64,000 bases of DNA, from the NCBI GenBank assembly GCA_019671135.1, contig JAHRHY010000006.1, forward strand, positions 930,001 to 994,000, read 5' to 3'. Positions within the stretch are counted from its first letter, which is position 1. Each line of letters opens with the position of its first letter. Source of the stretch: Linnemannia hyalina (lineage: Eukaryota > Mortierellomycota > Mortierellomycetes > Mortierellales > Mortierellaceae). Positions 10,510-22,104 of this stretch are shown piece after piece. The position numbers and the translations under genes were made by a program. The notes beneath the pieces were generated by a model that was given only the letters and a program-made list of their open reading frames with translations, had not been told where the DNA came from and did no database searches.

Positions 10510-13500
10510 ATGTCCTCAGTATCCGCAAACACTCAGATCCTCAACGAGCTTGTCAAGGCCACCCAGGTCCAGACTACCACCGACGCGAGAAGGTCCCAGG
10601 CCGCCAAGGTCGCAGAGGAGGTCAAGAACCTCGGCATCATCGGCGCCTTCCGTGACGGACAGCTCATCAAAACTATTACTACCCTCCTCGACAACAAAAA
10701 GCAGGCTCCTCTCCGCGAGACAGCCTACTTGATCCTTTCGGCCGTGAGCCATGCTGTCGGGCAGGCTGGCGAGCCTTACTTGATCCCCCTTGTCCCCAAA
10801 GTCCTGGACGGATATGCCGACAAGGTCGTCTCTGTCCGCGATGCCGCTGATGAGGCGTCCAAGGCTATCATGGCCCTTCCCTCCCGCTATGCTGTCAAGT
10901 TGCTTTTGCCCGTTTTGTTTGACTCGATCGAGAACGGACGCTGGCAGTCGCAGTGCGGTTCTCTCCAGCTCCTAGCAGGCCTCTCGAAGTCGTCGCCCAA
11001 GGTAAGGATCACGACGTCATACGGGTTATTGTTAGAACGGCTAGCCTGGATGGCTATAAGCTGCGCATGAGCTGACAAAACGCCCAGGGGTTCTTTTATT
11101 GTCTTGTTACTGACCTCTTCGTTCTTGTTTTATCTCCTTGGCCCTTGCTGCGGCTGGTCTTATCTCCTAATAGCAAATCAGCAAGTGCCTTTCCGAGATT
11201 GTCCCCGTCCTGAGCGCCAGCATGTGGTCGACTCGCCCAGAGGTAACGGCTTGCCCCTCTCTCTCCTCTACGGATCTTGGCGCATCGGGCTATCACACCA
11301 ATGACACAATGACAAAAATCAAATTAAGGCACTAATCGTGATACGTATGACGACAACAATAGGTCCGTGTTGAGGCAACAAAGACAACTACTGCCTGCTT
11401 CGATGTCGTTGGCAACCCCGACTTGACCAAGTCCATCCCTTTCCTCGTCGGATGCATCAACCGCCCCGAAGAAGCACCAGAGTGTATCCACCAGCTTGCA
11501 TCGACCACCTTCGTCACCACCGTCGAAGAGCCCACTCTCGCTATCATGTGCCCCCTCCTTGTCCGCGGTCTCGCTGAGCGCATCCCTGCCATCCAGCGCC
11601 AGACCGCTGTCATTATCGACAACATGTGCAAGCTTGTCGAGAACCCCGCTCACGCCAAGCAGTTCCTGCCCAAGCTTTTGCCCGGTTTGGATCGTATGAT
11701 CGAGATTGGTGCTTCACCCGAACTCCGCTCTGTGGCTGAGCGTGCTCGTGCCACCCTGGTCCGTGTCGGAGGTGGAGAGAAGGCTCACGAGGAGAGCAAC
11801 CTTAACATTGCTTACGAGGTCAGGCCCAGCGAGGTCCTCGAGACCCTCAAGACGACCATTGGTGCCTCCATCAAGCCCGACGACTTTATCAACGCCAGCT
11901 TGAACTACAGCGCAACTCTCTGCTCTGAGCTCATCACTAGCCGTGACTTTGAGGCCGATGCTTGGGATGCCTCAATCAGTCCTTACCTCTTAACCTTCCT
12001 GTCCAAGGATGATGTCAAGCGTGTCTCGACCGCTGTCCACAAGTTCTATGTCGACTTTGATGCCAAGAACACCAGTGCCAATGCCGCTGTTGCCGATGTC
12101 GAGGAGGGAGAGCTTCTTTGCGACTGCGAGTTCTCCCTCGCCTACGGTGGTATGATCCTCCTGAACAAGACCCGCCTCAACCTTCGCCGTGGTCAGCGCT
12201 ACGGTCTTTGCGGCCCCAACGGTGTTGGAAAGTCAACCCTCATGCGCGCCATTGCCGATGGTCAGCTCGAGGGCTTCCCTCCAGCAGACGAACTCCGCAC
12301 TGTCTTTGTCGAGCACAACCTCCAGGCTGAGGATGCCGACCTCCCCGTAGTCGAGTTCATGTTTGCCGATCCCAAGTTGGGCACCATTCCCCGCGATGAG
12401 GTCGTTGAGAAACTTTCATCCGTCGGCTTCACCACTGCTATGCAGAATCAGGCTGTTGGTTCCCTCTCTGGTGGATGGAAGATGAAGCTTGAGTTGGCCC
12501 GTGCCATGTTGATGAACGCCGATATCTTGTTGTTGGACGAGCCTACCAATCACTTGGATGTTACCAACGTTGCCTGGCTCGAGAACTACTTGACCTCGCT
12601 CACCAACGTCACCTCGATGATCGTCTCGCACGACTCGAGCTTCCTCGACACGGTCTGCACTGGCATCATCCACTACGAGAGCCGCAAGTTGAAGAAGTAC
12701 CGTGGAAACTTGTCCAAGTTTGTTGAGCAGTACCCCGATGCCAAGTCTTACTACGAGCTCAAGTCTTCATTGGTGACCTTCCGTCTGCCCGAGCCCGGTT
12801 TCTTGGACGGTGTCAAGTCCAAGGACAAGTCTCTGCTCCGCTTCGCCAACATCTCGTTCACCTACCCTGGAAACACCGTCCCAACCATCAGGAACATGTC
12901 AGCTCAGGTTTCGTTGAACTCGCGTGTGGCAGTCATTGGACCCAACGGAGCAGGAAAGTCCACCCTCATCAAGGTTCTTACCGGAGAGACAATCCCTCAA
13001 GTTGGTGATGTCATCAAACACCCCAACCTCCGTGTCGCTTACGTTGCCCAGCACGCCTTCCACCACGTCGAGCAGCACTTGACTAAGACCCCCAACGAGT
13101 ACATTCGCTGGCGTTATCAGTACGGTGAGGACCGTGAGTTGGCCAGCAAGGCCTCTCGCCAGATCTCGCCCGAGGAGGAGGCCCAGATGAAGAAGCTGAT
13201 TCAGTGGGAGATCAACGAGAAGATCGAGAAGGTTCAGATCGAGGACCTTTACGGGCGTCGCAAGGCCAAGCGCTCGTTCGAGTACGAGGTCCAGTGGGTC
13301 GGTCGCACCTACGACGACAACTCCTGGATCTCCCGGGAGAAGTTGGTGGAGTGGGGTTTCGAGAAGATTGTCCAGGCTTTCGATGACAAGGAGGCAGCCC
13401 GCGCCGGAGCATGGACTCGCTCGTTGACTGCTGTTGAGGTCGAGAAGCACCTGGGTGATCTCGGACTCCCTGCCGAGTTTGCCACGCACAACCACATCAA

Positions 13501-13936
13501 GGGTCTCTCTGGTGGACAGAAGGTCAAGGTCGTCCTCGCTGCTGCCATGTGGCTCAACCCTCACATCCTGGTCTTGGACGAGCCCACCAACTACTTGGAT
13601 CGCGACTCTCTTGGAGCTTTGACTGAGGCTTTGAGGGAGTTTGGAGGTGGAGTTGTCATCATCTCTCACCACCGCGATTTTACCGAGGCGATTTGCACCG
13701 AGACCTGGAGCATCAACGCGGGAGAGTTGGCTGTCACGGGCAACAACTACACTCAGCGTGCCGAGAGCAAGATTGTGCTGAAGGAGGCCGAGACCAAGAT
13801 TGATGCCTTTGGCAATATTGAGAAGGTCAAGTCGACTCGCAAGTTGTCCCGCAAGGAGCTGAAGGACAAGCAGAAGCGTCGTGCGGTTGCCAAGGCCCGC
13901 GGAGAGGAGGTCTCTGACAGCGAGGATGACCTGTAA
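10510..13936 (+). CDS. TEF3: Translation elongation factor 3 (eEF3)
   Basis: Exons 10510-11001, 11174-11242 and 11363-13936, all phase 0, give 1044 residues, the same length as the S. cerevisiae protein. eEF3 is a fungal ribosome-bound ATPase that promotes late translocation and E-site tRNA release. Domain order matches the family: HEAT repeats over about residues 1-320, a linker, ABC1 (Walker A GPNGVGKST near residue 471; signature LSGGWKMKLELARAM; LLLDEPTNHLD), ABC2 (Walker A GPNGAGKST near 713; signature LSGGQKVKV; LVLDEPTNYLD), a chromodomain-like insert in ABC2 (KRSFEYEVQWVGRTYDDNSW), and a Lys/Arg-rich tail (KLSRKELKDKQKRR) ending in acids. Codon use is strongly C-ending (GTC, CTC, AAG), as expected for a very highly expressed gene. 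Long minus-strand open frames under it are shadows. Confidence 0.98.
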
Positions 13937-14238
13937 AGAGCAAGAGCAGGAACAACACCAAAAAAAGACGACGATTGACGATGGAGTCTGGATGAAGGAG
14001 CGAGACGGACGCAACGTACTCGTGTTTCCGCGAAACACAACTCCCCATTCTTTTATTTTTTTATGTTCTTTTATTTCTGTTTCATGACTTTTGTACCGCA
14101 CGCATCGCATTGTCCATTATCGCATTTCACACAAAACCAAAACTTCATTTCTTGCTCATTACATACAAAATAATAAAAAACAGTCCTTACCAAGAAGATC
14201 CTATTGCTGCTTTAATAGCTAATGCTGCACACAAAGAG

Positions 14239-14263
14239 AAAAAAAAAAAAAAAAAAAAAAAAA
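14239..14263. repeat. Poly(A) homopolymer, 25 bases
   Basis: Uninterrupted A run in the intergenic region. It may be a retroposed tail or a simple repeat, and no adjacent element was recognised. Confidence 0.85.
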
Positions 14264-14491
14264 GCAAACAAAGAGAAAAAAGATGAGAGGGTCACAAGCC
14301 CAGCTCCCTTGCCTATTCAAGCTGAACATGCCTTTGTCTTGATCCTTAACTTGCTTACTTCATCTTCCATCCATAGTCCTGCAGGGACTCTTGTCGGCGA
14401 AAAAAAGGTGCGCTAAAAAGAATTATTTTGATTGTCGTCGACTTTTCTGTCCCGTACACTTCGATCATCCAAGGGGGAAATTGGCGATAGC

Positions 14492-14500
14492 GGCGGGAAA
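14492..14500 (-). promoter_or_regulatory. E2F-type site GGCGGGAAA
   Basis: Exact TTTCCCGCC on the minus strand, the consensus bound by E2F/DP in animals, plants and some early-diverging fungi. It lies 1.35 kb upstream of the seven-helix protein start, and binding is inferred. Confidence 0.4.
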
Positions 14501-14578
14501 AACAAGGGTTAACATAAATAAAAAAAACTCCTGGTCTTGGTTACCAGGAGGCGTTCAATGTGCTTACCCGATCTCAAG

Positions 14579-14587
14579 GGCGGGAAA
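14579..14587 (-). promoter_or_regulatory. E2F-type site GGCGGGAAA, second copy
   Basis: A second exact copy 87 bases from the first and in the same orientation. The pairing is what makes either one worth listing. Confidence 0.4.
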
Positions 14588-15842
14588 AGAAATAAGGACT
14601 ACAGTGCCCTTTTTGGTCCGAGGGGGATGAACGAAGAAAGCAACAATAGTCTAACAATGATGTCCAATGCTGTGGATGTGGCGAGACGGAGAGGGGGCGG
14701 AATGGGCAGGCCAACGGGTAGATATGGCTAGCACTTTGTCGGACTTTTTATTTTTGTTGCTTGTCGTCCACTGTTCTTTTTCTCTCGTCCAGGCCAAATG
14801 GCGTTCCAAAGAGCCAAAAGCGAGAGGAGGATCGTGCGTTGAAAAAAATAGGTTCCTTACTTTTTACTTAGGAAAGGGCGCAGTACTCTAAACAACTTTC
14901 TTCTTCAAACGGACACATATCATTCTCTACTGCATCAGTAGGCACCCGCAACTAGAAGCCTGCTTGAAAACGGGTAGGAATGGCGCTTTCTGTATGTTTG
15001 TGTTGTGCGACTCAACCCATTAGTCTCAACGATCGGTTTTATTAATGAACTGCTCATAAGTTTCGATCACACTTCTCACGGTGGGTTCTACCCTTTTTGG
15101 CCGCTTTTTTTCGACAACCGCGTTGTCCACGGGGTCCATACTCATCCATTTCAAGCTGGACTCGACGGGTCGCTGGCTGCGAGGTTTCAAGAGTTCCTAG
15201 CATCTTCCTGCTTTTCTAACCTTGCTTGGGCTGTGGGTGGGCAGGACAGGAGTTCTGAAGGACATTCAGAAGGAGAAAGGAGAGAGAAAGAGAGAGCATG
15301 CCTCGAACCTTTTTTTTCCATCTTTTTTCGCCCCCGATTCAATGCAAGGAACATTTTGGGCAAAAGAGAGGGAGAACGGTCGATCATGCATCCCTCCCTC
15401 TCTCTTTCCCGCTCACAGCCCCCGTCCCTTTCTCTCACTTTTTGCGTTCTTTTTTGACATTTCATGTACTTCCGGAGTTGTAGACGTGGATATATAATTG
15501 TGGACCCTTCCCCACTCTTCGTATTCTTTTTTATTTAGGTCTTTACACGATTCTGTTGTCTTCTCCACTTAACCTCTCTCAATATCCTTGGCTCTATTCT
15601 CCTTACAACTCCCTTCATTGTTCTTATTCATTTCAACCGACCTCCTGTGTCCTCTGCCCAACAGCGCGTTCTGCCAGTCGACCCAACCCTCTAACGCTTA
15701 CGACTAAATTTCCTCACTCAGCACCCATCTTTTCCATTCTCATCCAGGATCTTTGTACATATACTATACCCCCTCGCTCCACAACAACAACCAAATACCT
15801 TACAGTCCTACTTTAATCCAATCCTCTTAGCTCCCCGTCATC

Positions 15843-18800
15843 ATGACACACTTATCCGACATGTCCTACCTCCACCGTGCGGTGAACACGACTTGGTTCT
15901 ACCTCTGGTTCCTCTTTTACGTCTCTCGATGGGATCGCTTTGAAGCCTTCCGTTTGCGACGACTCCTACGGTTTGAGTTGAGGAGTGTTGTTACGGTCCT
16001 TATCCTCGTCTCCTTGGGACTCCAACTTGCGTAAGCTTGAAGAACACTTTGACCTTTTTTTTTCCTTCTTTTAGTGTGTGGATGGGTCGGAAGACCTTTG
16101 GGCAAATGATCCCTCCACATAACGTTCGTGCACACAACAAACAACATACTCTGTCTCGGCCTGTGGCTCTCCCCCCTCTCCACTTGTCCCCCCCTCTCTC
16201 TCTCTCTCTCTTTCTCTTTCGCTCTCTCTCCCTCCATTTCCAGCATGAGCAAATGTCCTGATCTTCTGATTTGATTTCTTTATATTGAGGGCGTTGTATG
16301 TGTGCATGGTGTTACGTTGGTGTGTGAGACATGAGTATGGAGGGAAGGGGAACAAAAAAAGTGCGGGTTAGACGGAAAGGGCGATGTCGCATTGCACTAC
16401 CCTCGCCTTCGTCACATCATCATAATCAGGGCAAACAAACATAACCAAACCCAAACAACAAAAAACCAAATGAGCAAAGAAAAAAGTGGAGAAAGTGGAC
16501 TTGTTTACCGGCGATCGAAAGTCAAAATAAATGATCGTAGGGGTCGGTGCCTGAGGGATTTCATTGGTCCCCACGCACCTCAGGCCTTCTTTTTTTTTCT
16601 TCTTTTGGCACGGACATACTACGCCCTGCTGCTCTTTTTTTTCTTCTTGTTCTGGGCTGTTGGTTATTGGTGGTTGTATACATACGCTCTCAATGCTTTT
16701 TATTGTATCCCATTAGTGCTTATTCCTCCACCAGTCCCCAGTTCTGGCCAGCGGGACAGATAATGCAAAATTGACCGAATTGACCGAGAACTCAAAACAA
16801 AACAAACAACAACAACGACTCATATCGCTCTCAATACCATGACCTCTCTCTGACCTTCTTTTTTCGTTTCCATCTACTGTACCATCTTTTGGGTAACTCT
16901 TGTTTTCTACGCCCTCGCACCGTCCCTGGGGAAACAGTTACGACATAGGAAGTGCCCGACTCAAATACCTCGAAGGGTTCTGGACCAACCCCAAGACACA
17001 CGAAATCCAGGCCAGACCCGCACAATCCTGGACAGAAGAAGACATACTCCATGTCGAGCCCCTCTATTACACCCTCGCCTGCAGTTTGTCCCTCCAGAAC
17101 TGCGCTTTCTTTTTGCTGCAAGCCTTCTGGTCCTACATCTCCAAATCGGTCACCAAATCTACCTTCATGTCGAGTTTTGAATTCAAGGTCCACCTGATCG
17201 CCTCCTGTGGAGTCGTCGTCCTATTTCCAACTGTCCAGTACCTGTTCAGGAATGACTTTGTCTACAGGGAAGTCGTTCCTCACTTGATCTTTTGTATCCT
17301 GTTGTTTACAACAGGTGTGCTGGGATTGAGGATTCATTTCCGACTGGTTGCGCTGGTCAAGAATGCGTCGATTACCATGAATGAGTCGACGCTGAGTGTT
17401 CTTGAGAAGCTTGAGTACTTTAAGGACATGGTATGTAATTTATCCGCGTTATTTTGTTGTTTTGTTTTGTTCTTGGTTAATTGCAATCCTCTAAAAGATT
17501 ATTACGCCCAAGACGGGACAGCACATCACGTTTGTTTATTATTCCTTGAGCATTTGAGAAGCGACTTTTTACTCACCAAAGGATACGTGTTTCATCTAAA
17601 CCACCCCTTTGTTTACTTCTTTTCCATCTCTTTGTAGAATGTCATTTTGACATTTAGTTTGTTTGCATGCTCGTTCTCGCTCGGGATCGTGGCCGTAGAT
17701 GGCATTACTCCACACCCAACGATTGCCGGCAACAAGTTCGCATCGGATCTCCTGATCACCAACCTCAACTTTTTCCAAGTCATTATCTGGTAAGTCGGTG
17801 CTCTCACACATACACACATACACATACAATTACATACAGGCGCGCATCATTCTTGTATTGCATATTTTAATACCGGATGTTGCTGTTGCCGTTGTTTTGT
17901 TTGTTTGTTGCAGCGAGATATCTCAAATTATCTTGTGTACCATTGCGATTTATTCTGCTGTTCACGTTCGCATGTGCTCTAAGGGATAGAAAGAGTTTCG
18001 AACCACCGCGTATCATATAGTGCAATTAGAAAACTAACCACTTTTTTCGACTCTTTTTTTTCCGCCCTCCTCCATTTTCTTCTTTCTGCACGCGCTCTCG
18101 CAACGCTCTCTCCAAACATTTATTTTGTACCTCTTTCGTGATACGCGCCGCGCGGGCGGAAATTAGGGTGACATTGACCCTCATCTTCTACCCTCGAAAG
18201 TCCGTCATCACAGCCTCGCTCGGATCACACGACAACAGCACCTCAAACAACAACAACAATATCAATAACAATAACAACAACGGTGGACGCCACGATATCA
18301 CCATCAGCAACAAGCGCGGGCACTCGGACCGATTCCGTCTATCACGTCGCAACAACGAGGTTCAATCTGAGGAAAACCTCCAGAACGATTCCAAGGCGCA
18401 GTTGGTGGTTGCGGCGGGGGCTGAGGATAGAGAGATTCTAGATCCATATTGGGCTCGGGATGATTCCCGACAAGAACAGGAGTATCAGCAAGAATACCAA
18501 CATCAGCAGCAGCAGCGACGCCAGCACGGACACCTTCGCGCGTTCAGTCATGATAGTCGAAACGACACTGCCATCACCTTGGCCCCGCTGTCGCCTCCTC
18601 CCCCTTCTCTGACCATTGTGACCTCTTCTGCCGGGCAGCCCGATATCACCAAGGAGGTTACTTCTCTCACCTCTCCTCCACCTCACGGATCTCCTACCTC
18701 ACCAACAGGCAGACCAGAAATGGAGACCCGGACGCTTTACTACCATGAAGCTCTGGCCAAGGCGCAACAACAACAGCAGCAAGAGCAATCCAACGAGTAC

Positions 18801-19595
18801 TACAACATGACCTCCGTCGCTACCGACTCTGACTACAACACGGGCAGTCTTCCTCAACGCACGTTCAGTCAAGGCAGCCATTACAAGCCTAACAGTAGCA
18901 ACAGTAACACCAGCAACTCCAACAACAACAACCGTAATAGCGGTGGAGCCAGTCGTCCAGAGCGCTCCTCTGAGCGTCCTGCTCCCTCATCCCACCAGGC
19001 GGCAGCTCTTGGTCGGAGCACACCTACAGTCGACATGCATCATCACCCACATCGCGCTGTTTCCCCTATTGGTCGGAATACCTCCACCACTCGCGGTGGC
19101 GCCGTCTCCCCTCCCCCTGGCGGCAGAAGCGCCTCCTCCATGGACTCTCGTCCCCCTCGCGACTACCCGTCCATCACCCAAGCCGCCGCCGCCGCTCATG
19201 CCCAAGACCAAGACTCACCCCAAGAACTCCAACGGATGCGCTCCGCCGGTAGCAACTATCGAAGCAGCAATAACGCTAACAGACCCCTGAACCCTGCAAC
19301 AGCACATCAAGAGATGGGAATGAGGATGATGGCAGATCCTCGGATAGTCGATCCCAGAACAGTCTCTGCCCTTGGCCATCATCATACTCCTCCAGCTCAT
19401 CCCCATCCATATCAACACCGGCGACAGGATAGTGAAGAGAGTGATTTGAGTGTGATTCAGATTGCCTATGTAGGGAATATGAACCATGCATCAGCCGCTG
19501 CAGCACCAGAGCAAGGGCATAGGCAGGGGCAGCATGATGAGGAGTTTTACAATGGCTTGTCGTCTTCTGCGCTTCGACCTTATTCTCCTCGATAG
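15843..19595 (+). CDS. Seven-transmembrane protein with long Asn/Gln/Ser-rich C-terminal tail
   Basis: Exons 15843-16030, 16938-17430, 17638-17789 and 18167-19595 join in phase and give 753 residues. The first 250-260 residues hold seven hydrophobic helices (TWFYLWFLFYVSRW; VVTVLILVSLGLQLA; TLACSLSLQNCAFFLLQAFW; LIASCGVVVLFPTVQYLF; LIFCILLFTTGVLGLRIHF; NVILTFSLFACSFSLGIVAV; LLITNLNFFQVIIWVTLTLI). The seventh helix is completed only by splicing exon 3 to 18167 (codon TG|G). The remaining 480 residues are cytoplasm-like low complexity: Asn runs, Gln runs, Ser/Pro. This layout is that of a GPCR-like sensor or scaffold, but I do not recognise a named family. The 907-nt first intron carries a CT microsatellite. 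An alternative terminal exon inside intron 3 would truncate the protein (separate entry). Confidence 0.72.
17914..17989 (+). other. Possible alternative terminal exon of the seven-helix gene
   Basis: This 76-base segment follows a good acceptor (TTTGTTGCAG) and joins exon 3 in phase (TG|C). It gives CEISQIILCTIAIYSAVHV.. and then TAG at 17987-17989. Use of it would replace the last half-helix and remove the whole 480-residue tail, giving about 302 residues. It could equally be intron sequence, and only transcripts can decide. Confidence 0.35.
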
Positions 19596-19773
19596 ATTAT
19601 GACCATGATTTCTGAAAAAATAAAACTACTAAAACCATAATCTTGACGACAACATGAACGCGAAAAGAAGAAAAAAAAGAGATAAACGAACACACCTGCA
19701 ACACGCGAGAAAGAACGGCGAACTGCAAAAAGGAAAGTGAACAAAGTCAAAAGTTTCGTGGAAAGGCTATTAA

Positions 19774-19845
19774 GCCCAACGCGGGGATCGAACCCGCAAC
19801 CTTCAGATTAGAAGTCTGATGCTCTACCGATTGAGCTAGCCGGGC
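19774..19845 (-). tRNA. tRNA with anticodon UCU (Arg), lysine-like body
   Basis: The minus-strand cloverleaf is 72 nt without intron. Acceptor GCCCGGC pairs with GTTGGGC (two G-U pairs), D arm GCTC/GAGC, anticodon stem TCAGA/TCTGA with loop CTTCTAA, so the anticodon is TCT. T arm is GCGGG-TTCGATC-CCCGC. The A and B box motifs are intact, and a T4 pol III terminator lies about 20 bases past the 3' end. The acceptor, D arm and anticodon stem resemble eukaryotic tRNA-Lys, differing from a Lys(UUU) anticodon arm by U35 to C. The base after the acceptor stem is U73, unusual for either Lys or Arg. By anticodon this is tRNA-Arg(UCU). Confidence 0.85.
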
Positions 19846-19955
19846 ACATGAATCATACAGTTTTTCTAGACATTTTTGATCCCATAACCCTAGATTTAAT
19901 AGCCCTTAAGCTTCTACGCACGTGACGAAATCGGCCCGCCGGGCTGGGGCGGGTC

Positions 19956-20060
19956 GCCGCCCTGGAACTGTGTACGAAAAAAAAAAGCCGCCCTGGAACT
20001 ATGTACAAAAAAAAAGCCCTCCTGGAACTTGGCAGCGTATATCAGGGAACCAGGGCGCCA
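19956..20060. repeat. Three imperfect ~30-bp units with inverted-repeat-like ends
   Basis: GCCGCCCTGGAACT followed by a tGTACg/a step and a poly(A) of 9-10 is repeated at 19956 and 19987. A shorter third unit, GCCCTCCTGGAACTTGG, is at 20016. The segment ends with GGGAACCAGGGCGCC, which is nearly the reverse complement of the unit start. It may be a small foldback or MITE remnant and is not coding. Confidence 0.45.
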
Positions 20061-20272
20061 AAATGCACTGCCTTGGAGATGATATAACATTATTCCCAGT
20101 CATTGAAGTGATTAGGTTCCTGAGATGTCTGAACGAGCAGCTCTCCAGCTGTCAACTTACAGTTTTTTTAAGGTCGACAAAAAATGAATGATGCAGCACG
20201 AACTTCACTTGTGAACAAGATACTTCTTTACGTATTTAATTTAACGAGCAATGGTATTGGCATCTTTTTTTT

Positions 20273-22104
20273 TCAGTTCTCAAGAGAGGCGAGACGACAT
20301 TGATGGGCAGTACTCACAAACTCTCCAATAGCCGCCCAAGACTCCTCCCTATCCTTCGCAGTCGAAATATCATCCAACAAGAAATAATTATGCGACCTCC
20401 CAGCCGCCACCACAGTCTTGACATCCACCCCACCCTCGGTCCTCGCAAGCTCCACAAACTCCTCAATCGACGATCTCAGGATCTCGACTCCGCCAATAAA
20501 CACGAGCATGGGCGATAGTCCTGCAAGCGTCGGGCTGTTGAAGGGTGATGTGTAAGGAGAGGCGAGGTTCTCGGGCTTGTTTTGAGTGTAGGCTTCGATA
20601 TACAGTTCGCAACCGGCGGCGCTGACGACATCGTAGAGGGAGGAGTGGAGGGGTTCGGGGCTTCGGACCCAGGGGCAGATTAGGACGTGTCCTGCAGGGG
20701 CGCCTAAGTCTTGGTGCGCGTCGCGTAGTTTGAGGGATGCTGAGAGACACAAGTTTCCTCCTGCCGAATCGCCGACTATTGACAACGAGAACAAAGAAAT
20801 AATTGACAACAGGTCAGTCAGTCGATGACATACAAAAAATAAAAATGAAAAAGGGGTTCAGGAGTCAATTCATGCTCCTGCAAGCAAAGAACGATATGAA
20901 AACGCTTTAAACAAAACTTACAGATGATGATGCGCTTTGAGTTGACTCCATACTGCTTGACAAGATCCTGGTAGGCGGCAGTGATCTCGTTCAATGCTAC
21001 TGGGAATGGGTTCTCTGGTGACAAACCTAAATATTCACAATTAGGAAAACAGACAAGGGTTGTGAGCAACGTACTCTTTCTCTCAGCGGGAGGACAAAGA
21101 AGAGGAGCAATTTTCGATTTCTCATTTCTCCCATTACTCAAAGCGAGTGAGACGAGAGAACGAGAGAACAAGGAAGAAAGAAAGACAGCGATGCCTGTCT
21201 TTGCTTACCATACTCAACCGAGAGGATACCAATCTTAACATCCTGGGCTTGCTGCACACTCTTCATCAACTTCCTGAAATAATCCAGAAACATAAGCGCA
21301 TTACCGTCAATAAATCCACCTCCATGAACTGCCAACAATACAATATCACATCCAGATCCAACAACCGTCGTCTTGGGAATATTCACTTCCCCCTCGCCCC
21401 TCTTAATCGCACCAACGGGGTTGACCTGATCCTGAAACGGGATCCAGTACCCCTGCCATCCTTGTCCCTGAACATGTGTCGCCCATTTGGCTCTCTTGGA
21501 CTCTGACCCAAGCCCGGCCCAGATATTGATCATCTTCAGGCAGGTGTTCATGAAGAGGCGGTATTGGCGGATACTGACGGTCTCAATGACCGGGTACAGC
21601 ATCGCTACGGCGACTCCAATCATGAAGGGTTGCTCCTTGGGGGTTTTCCTTGTAATGTACTGTCCTGTGTACTTGGCCACCCTCCCGGCTAAAATGAGAA
21701 ATGAGGAACAAACATGCATGCATGCATGTGTCTGTGTTAGAAATCGATTTATCAGGGAGTACACATTTGTTTGTTGTTGTTTGTGTCCCCAGCCTCAGTG
21801 AGAGTAACATGAAATAGAAGAAAATGTTGGGTGAGGGGGGTAGAGAGTCGATGGGGTTCGTCAGTCGAGAGAAGCACCATTCATGGTTGCTGCCAATTGC
21901 CTTTGTCTTTTGCCTTTGCTTACCCATCACAAGCGAGAGGTATCCATAAGCCAAAGGTGACCTGAGAATAACGGAAGAGAACCAAGGGCAAAAAAGAACA
22001 GGGGCCATCAGAAAATAGAGTAGAGCATGCACGCATTTTTTTTTGGCGTCGTTCTCAAGATTCGTCCTAATGGGAAAAGAGGATAGAAGCGAAGTTATTA
22101 CCAT
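20273..22104 (-). CDS. Alpha/beta hydrolase, hormone-sensitive-lipase (HSL) family esterase
   Basis: Minus-strand exons 22104-21924, 21688-21209, 21026-20922 and 20775-20273 give 422 residues. HSL-family enzymes hydrolyse acyl or acetyl esters (lipids, sterol acetates). The oxyanion motif HGGGF lies near residue 186 and the nucleophile elbow FGDSAGG at residues 256-262, formed across the exon 3/4 junction. The catalytic His is in GRSHNYFLLDD. The acid region reads GGVEILRSS where the family usually has an Asp, so the third triad member is uncertain. The N-terminus has two hydrophobic segments (ALLYFLMAPVLFCPWF and PFMIGVAVAMLYPVI), which suggests ER-membrane or lipid-droplet anchoring, as in fungal steryl-acetyl hydrolases. 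The start MVITSLL at 22104 was chosen over more distal ATGs because they lie in low-complexity leader sequence. Confidence 0.85.

Larger units (their letters stand above)
13937..15842. other. Intergenic region and long leader of the seven-helix protein gene
   Basis: No gene is visible. It holds a 25-A homopolymer, two GGCGGGAAA motifs (listed) and a CT-rich stretch from about 15300 to 15840 that precedes the next start codon. TATATAA occurs at about 15490. Confidence 0.5.

Noticed and set aside
12899..14110. 403-codon minus-strand open frame under eEF3
   Set aside because: It is the antisense shadow of a highly biased, C-ending coding sequence; no start context, splice sites or family match.
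16074..16200. Extra exon in intron 1 of the seven-helix gene
   Set aside because: An acceptor exists at about 16070, but the sequence after it lacks a matching donor, and direct joining of 16030 to 16938 already completes helix 2 in phase.
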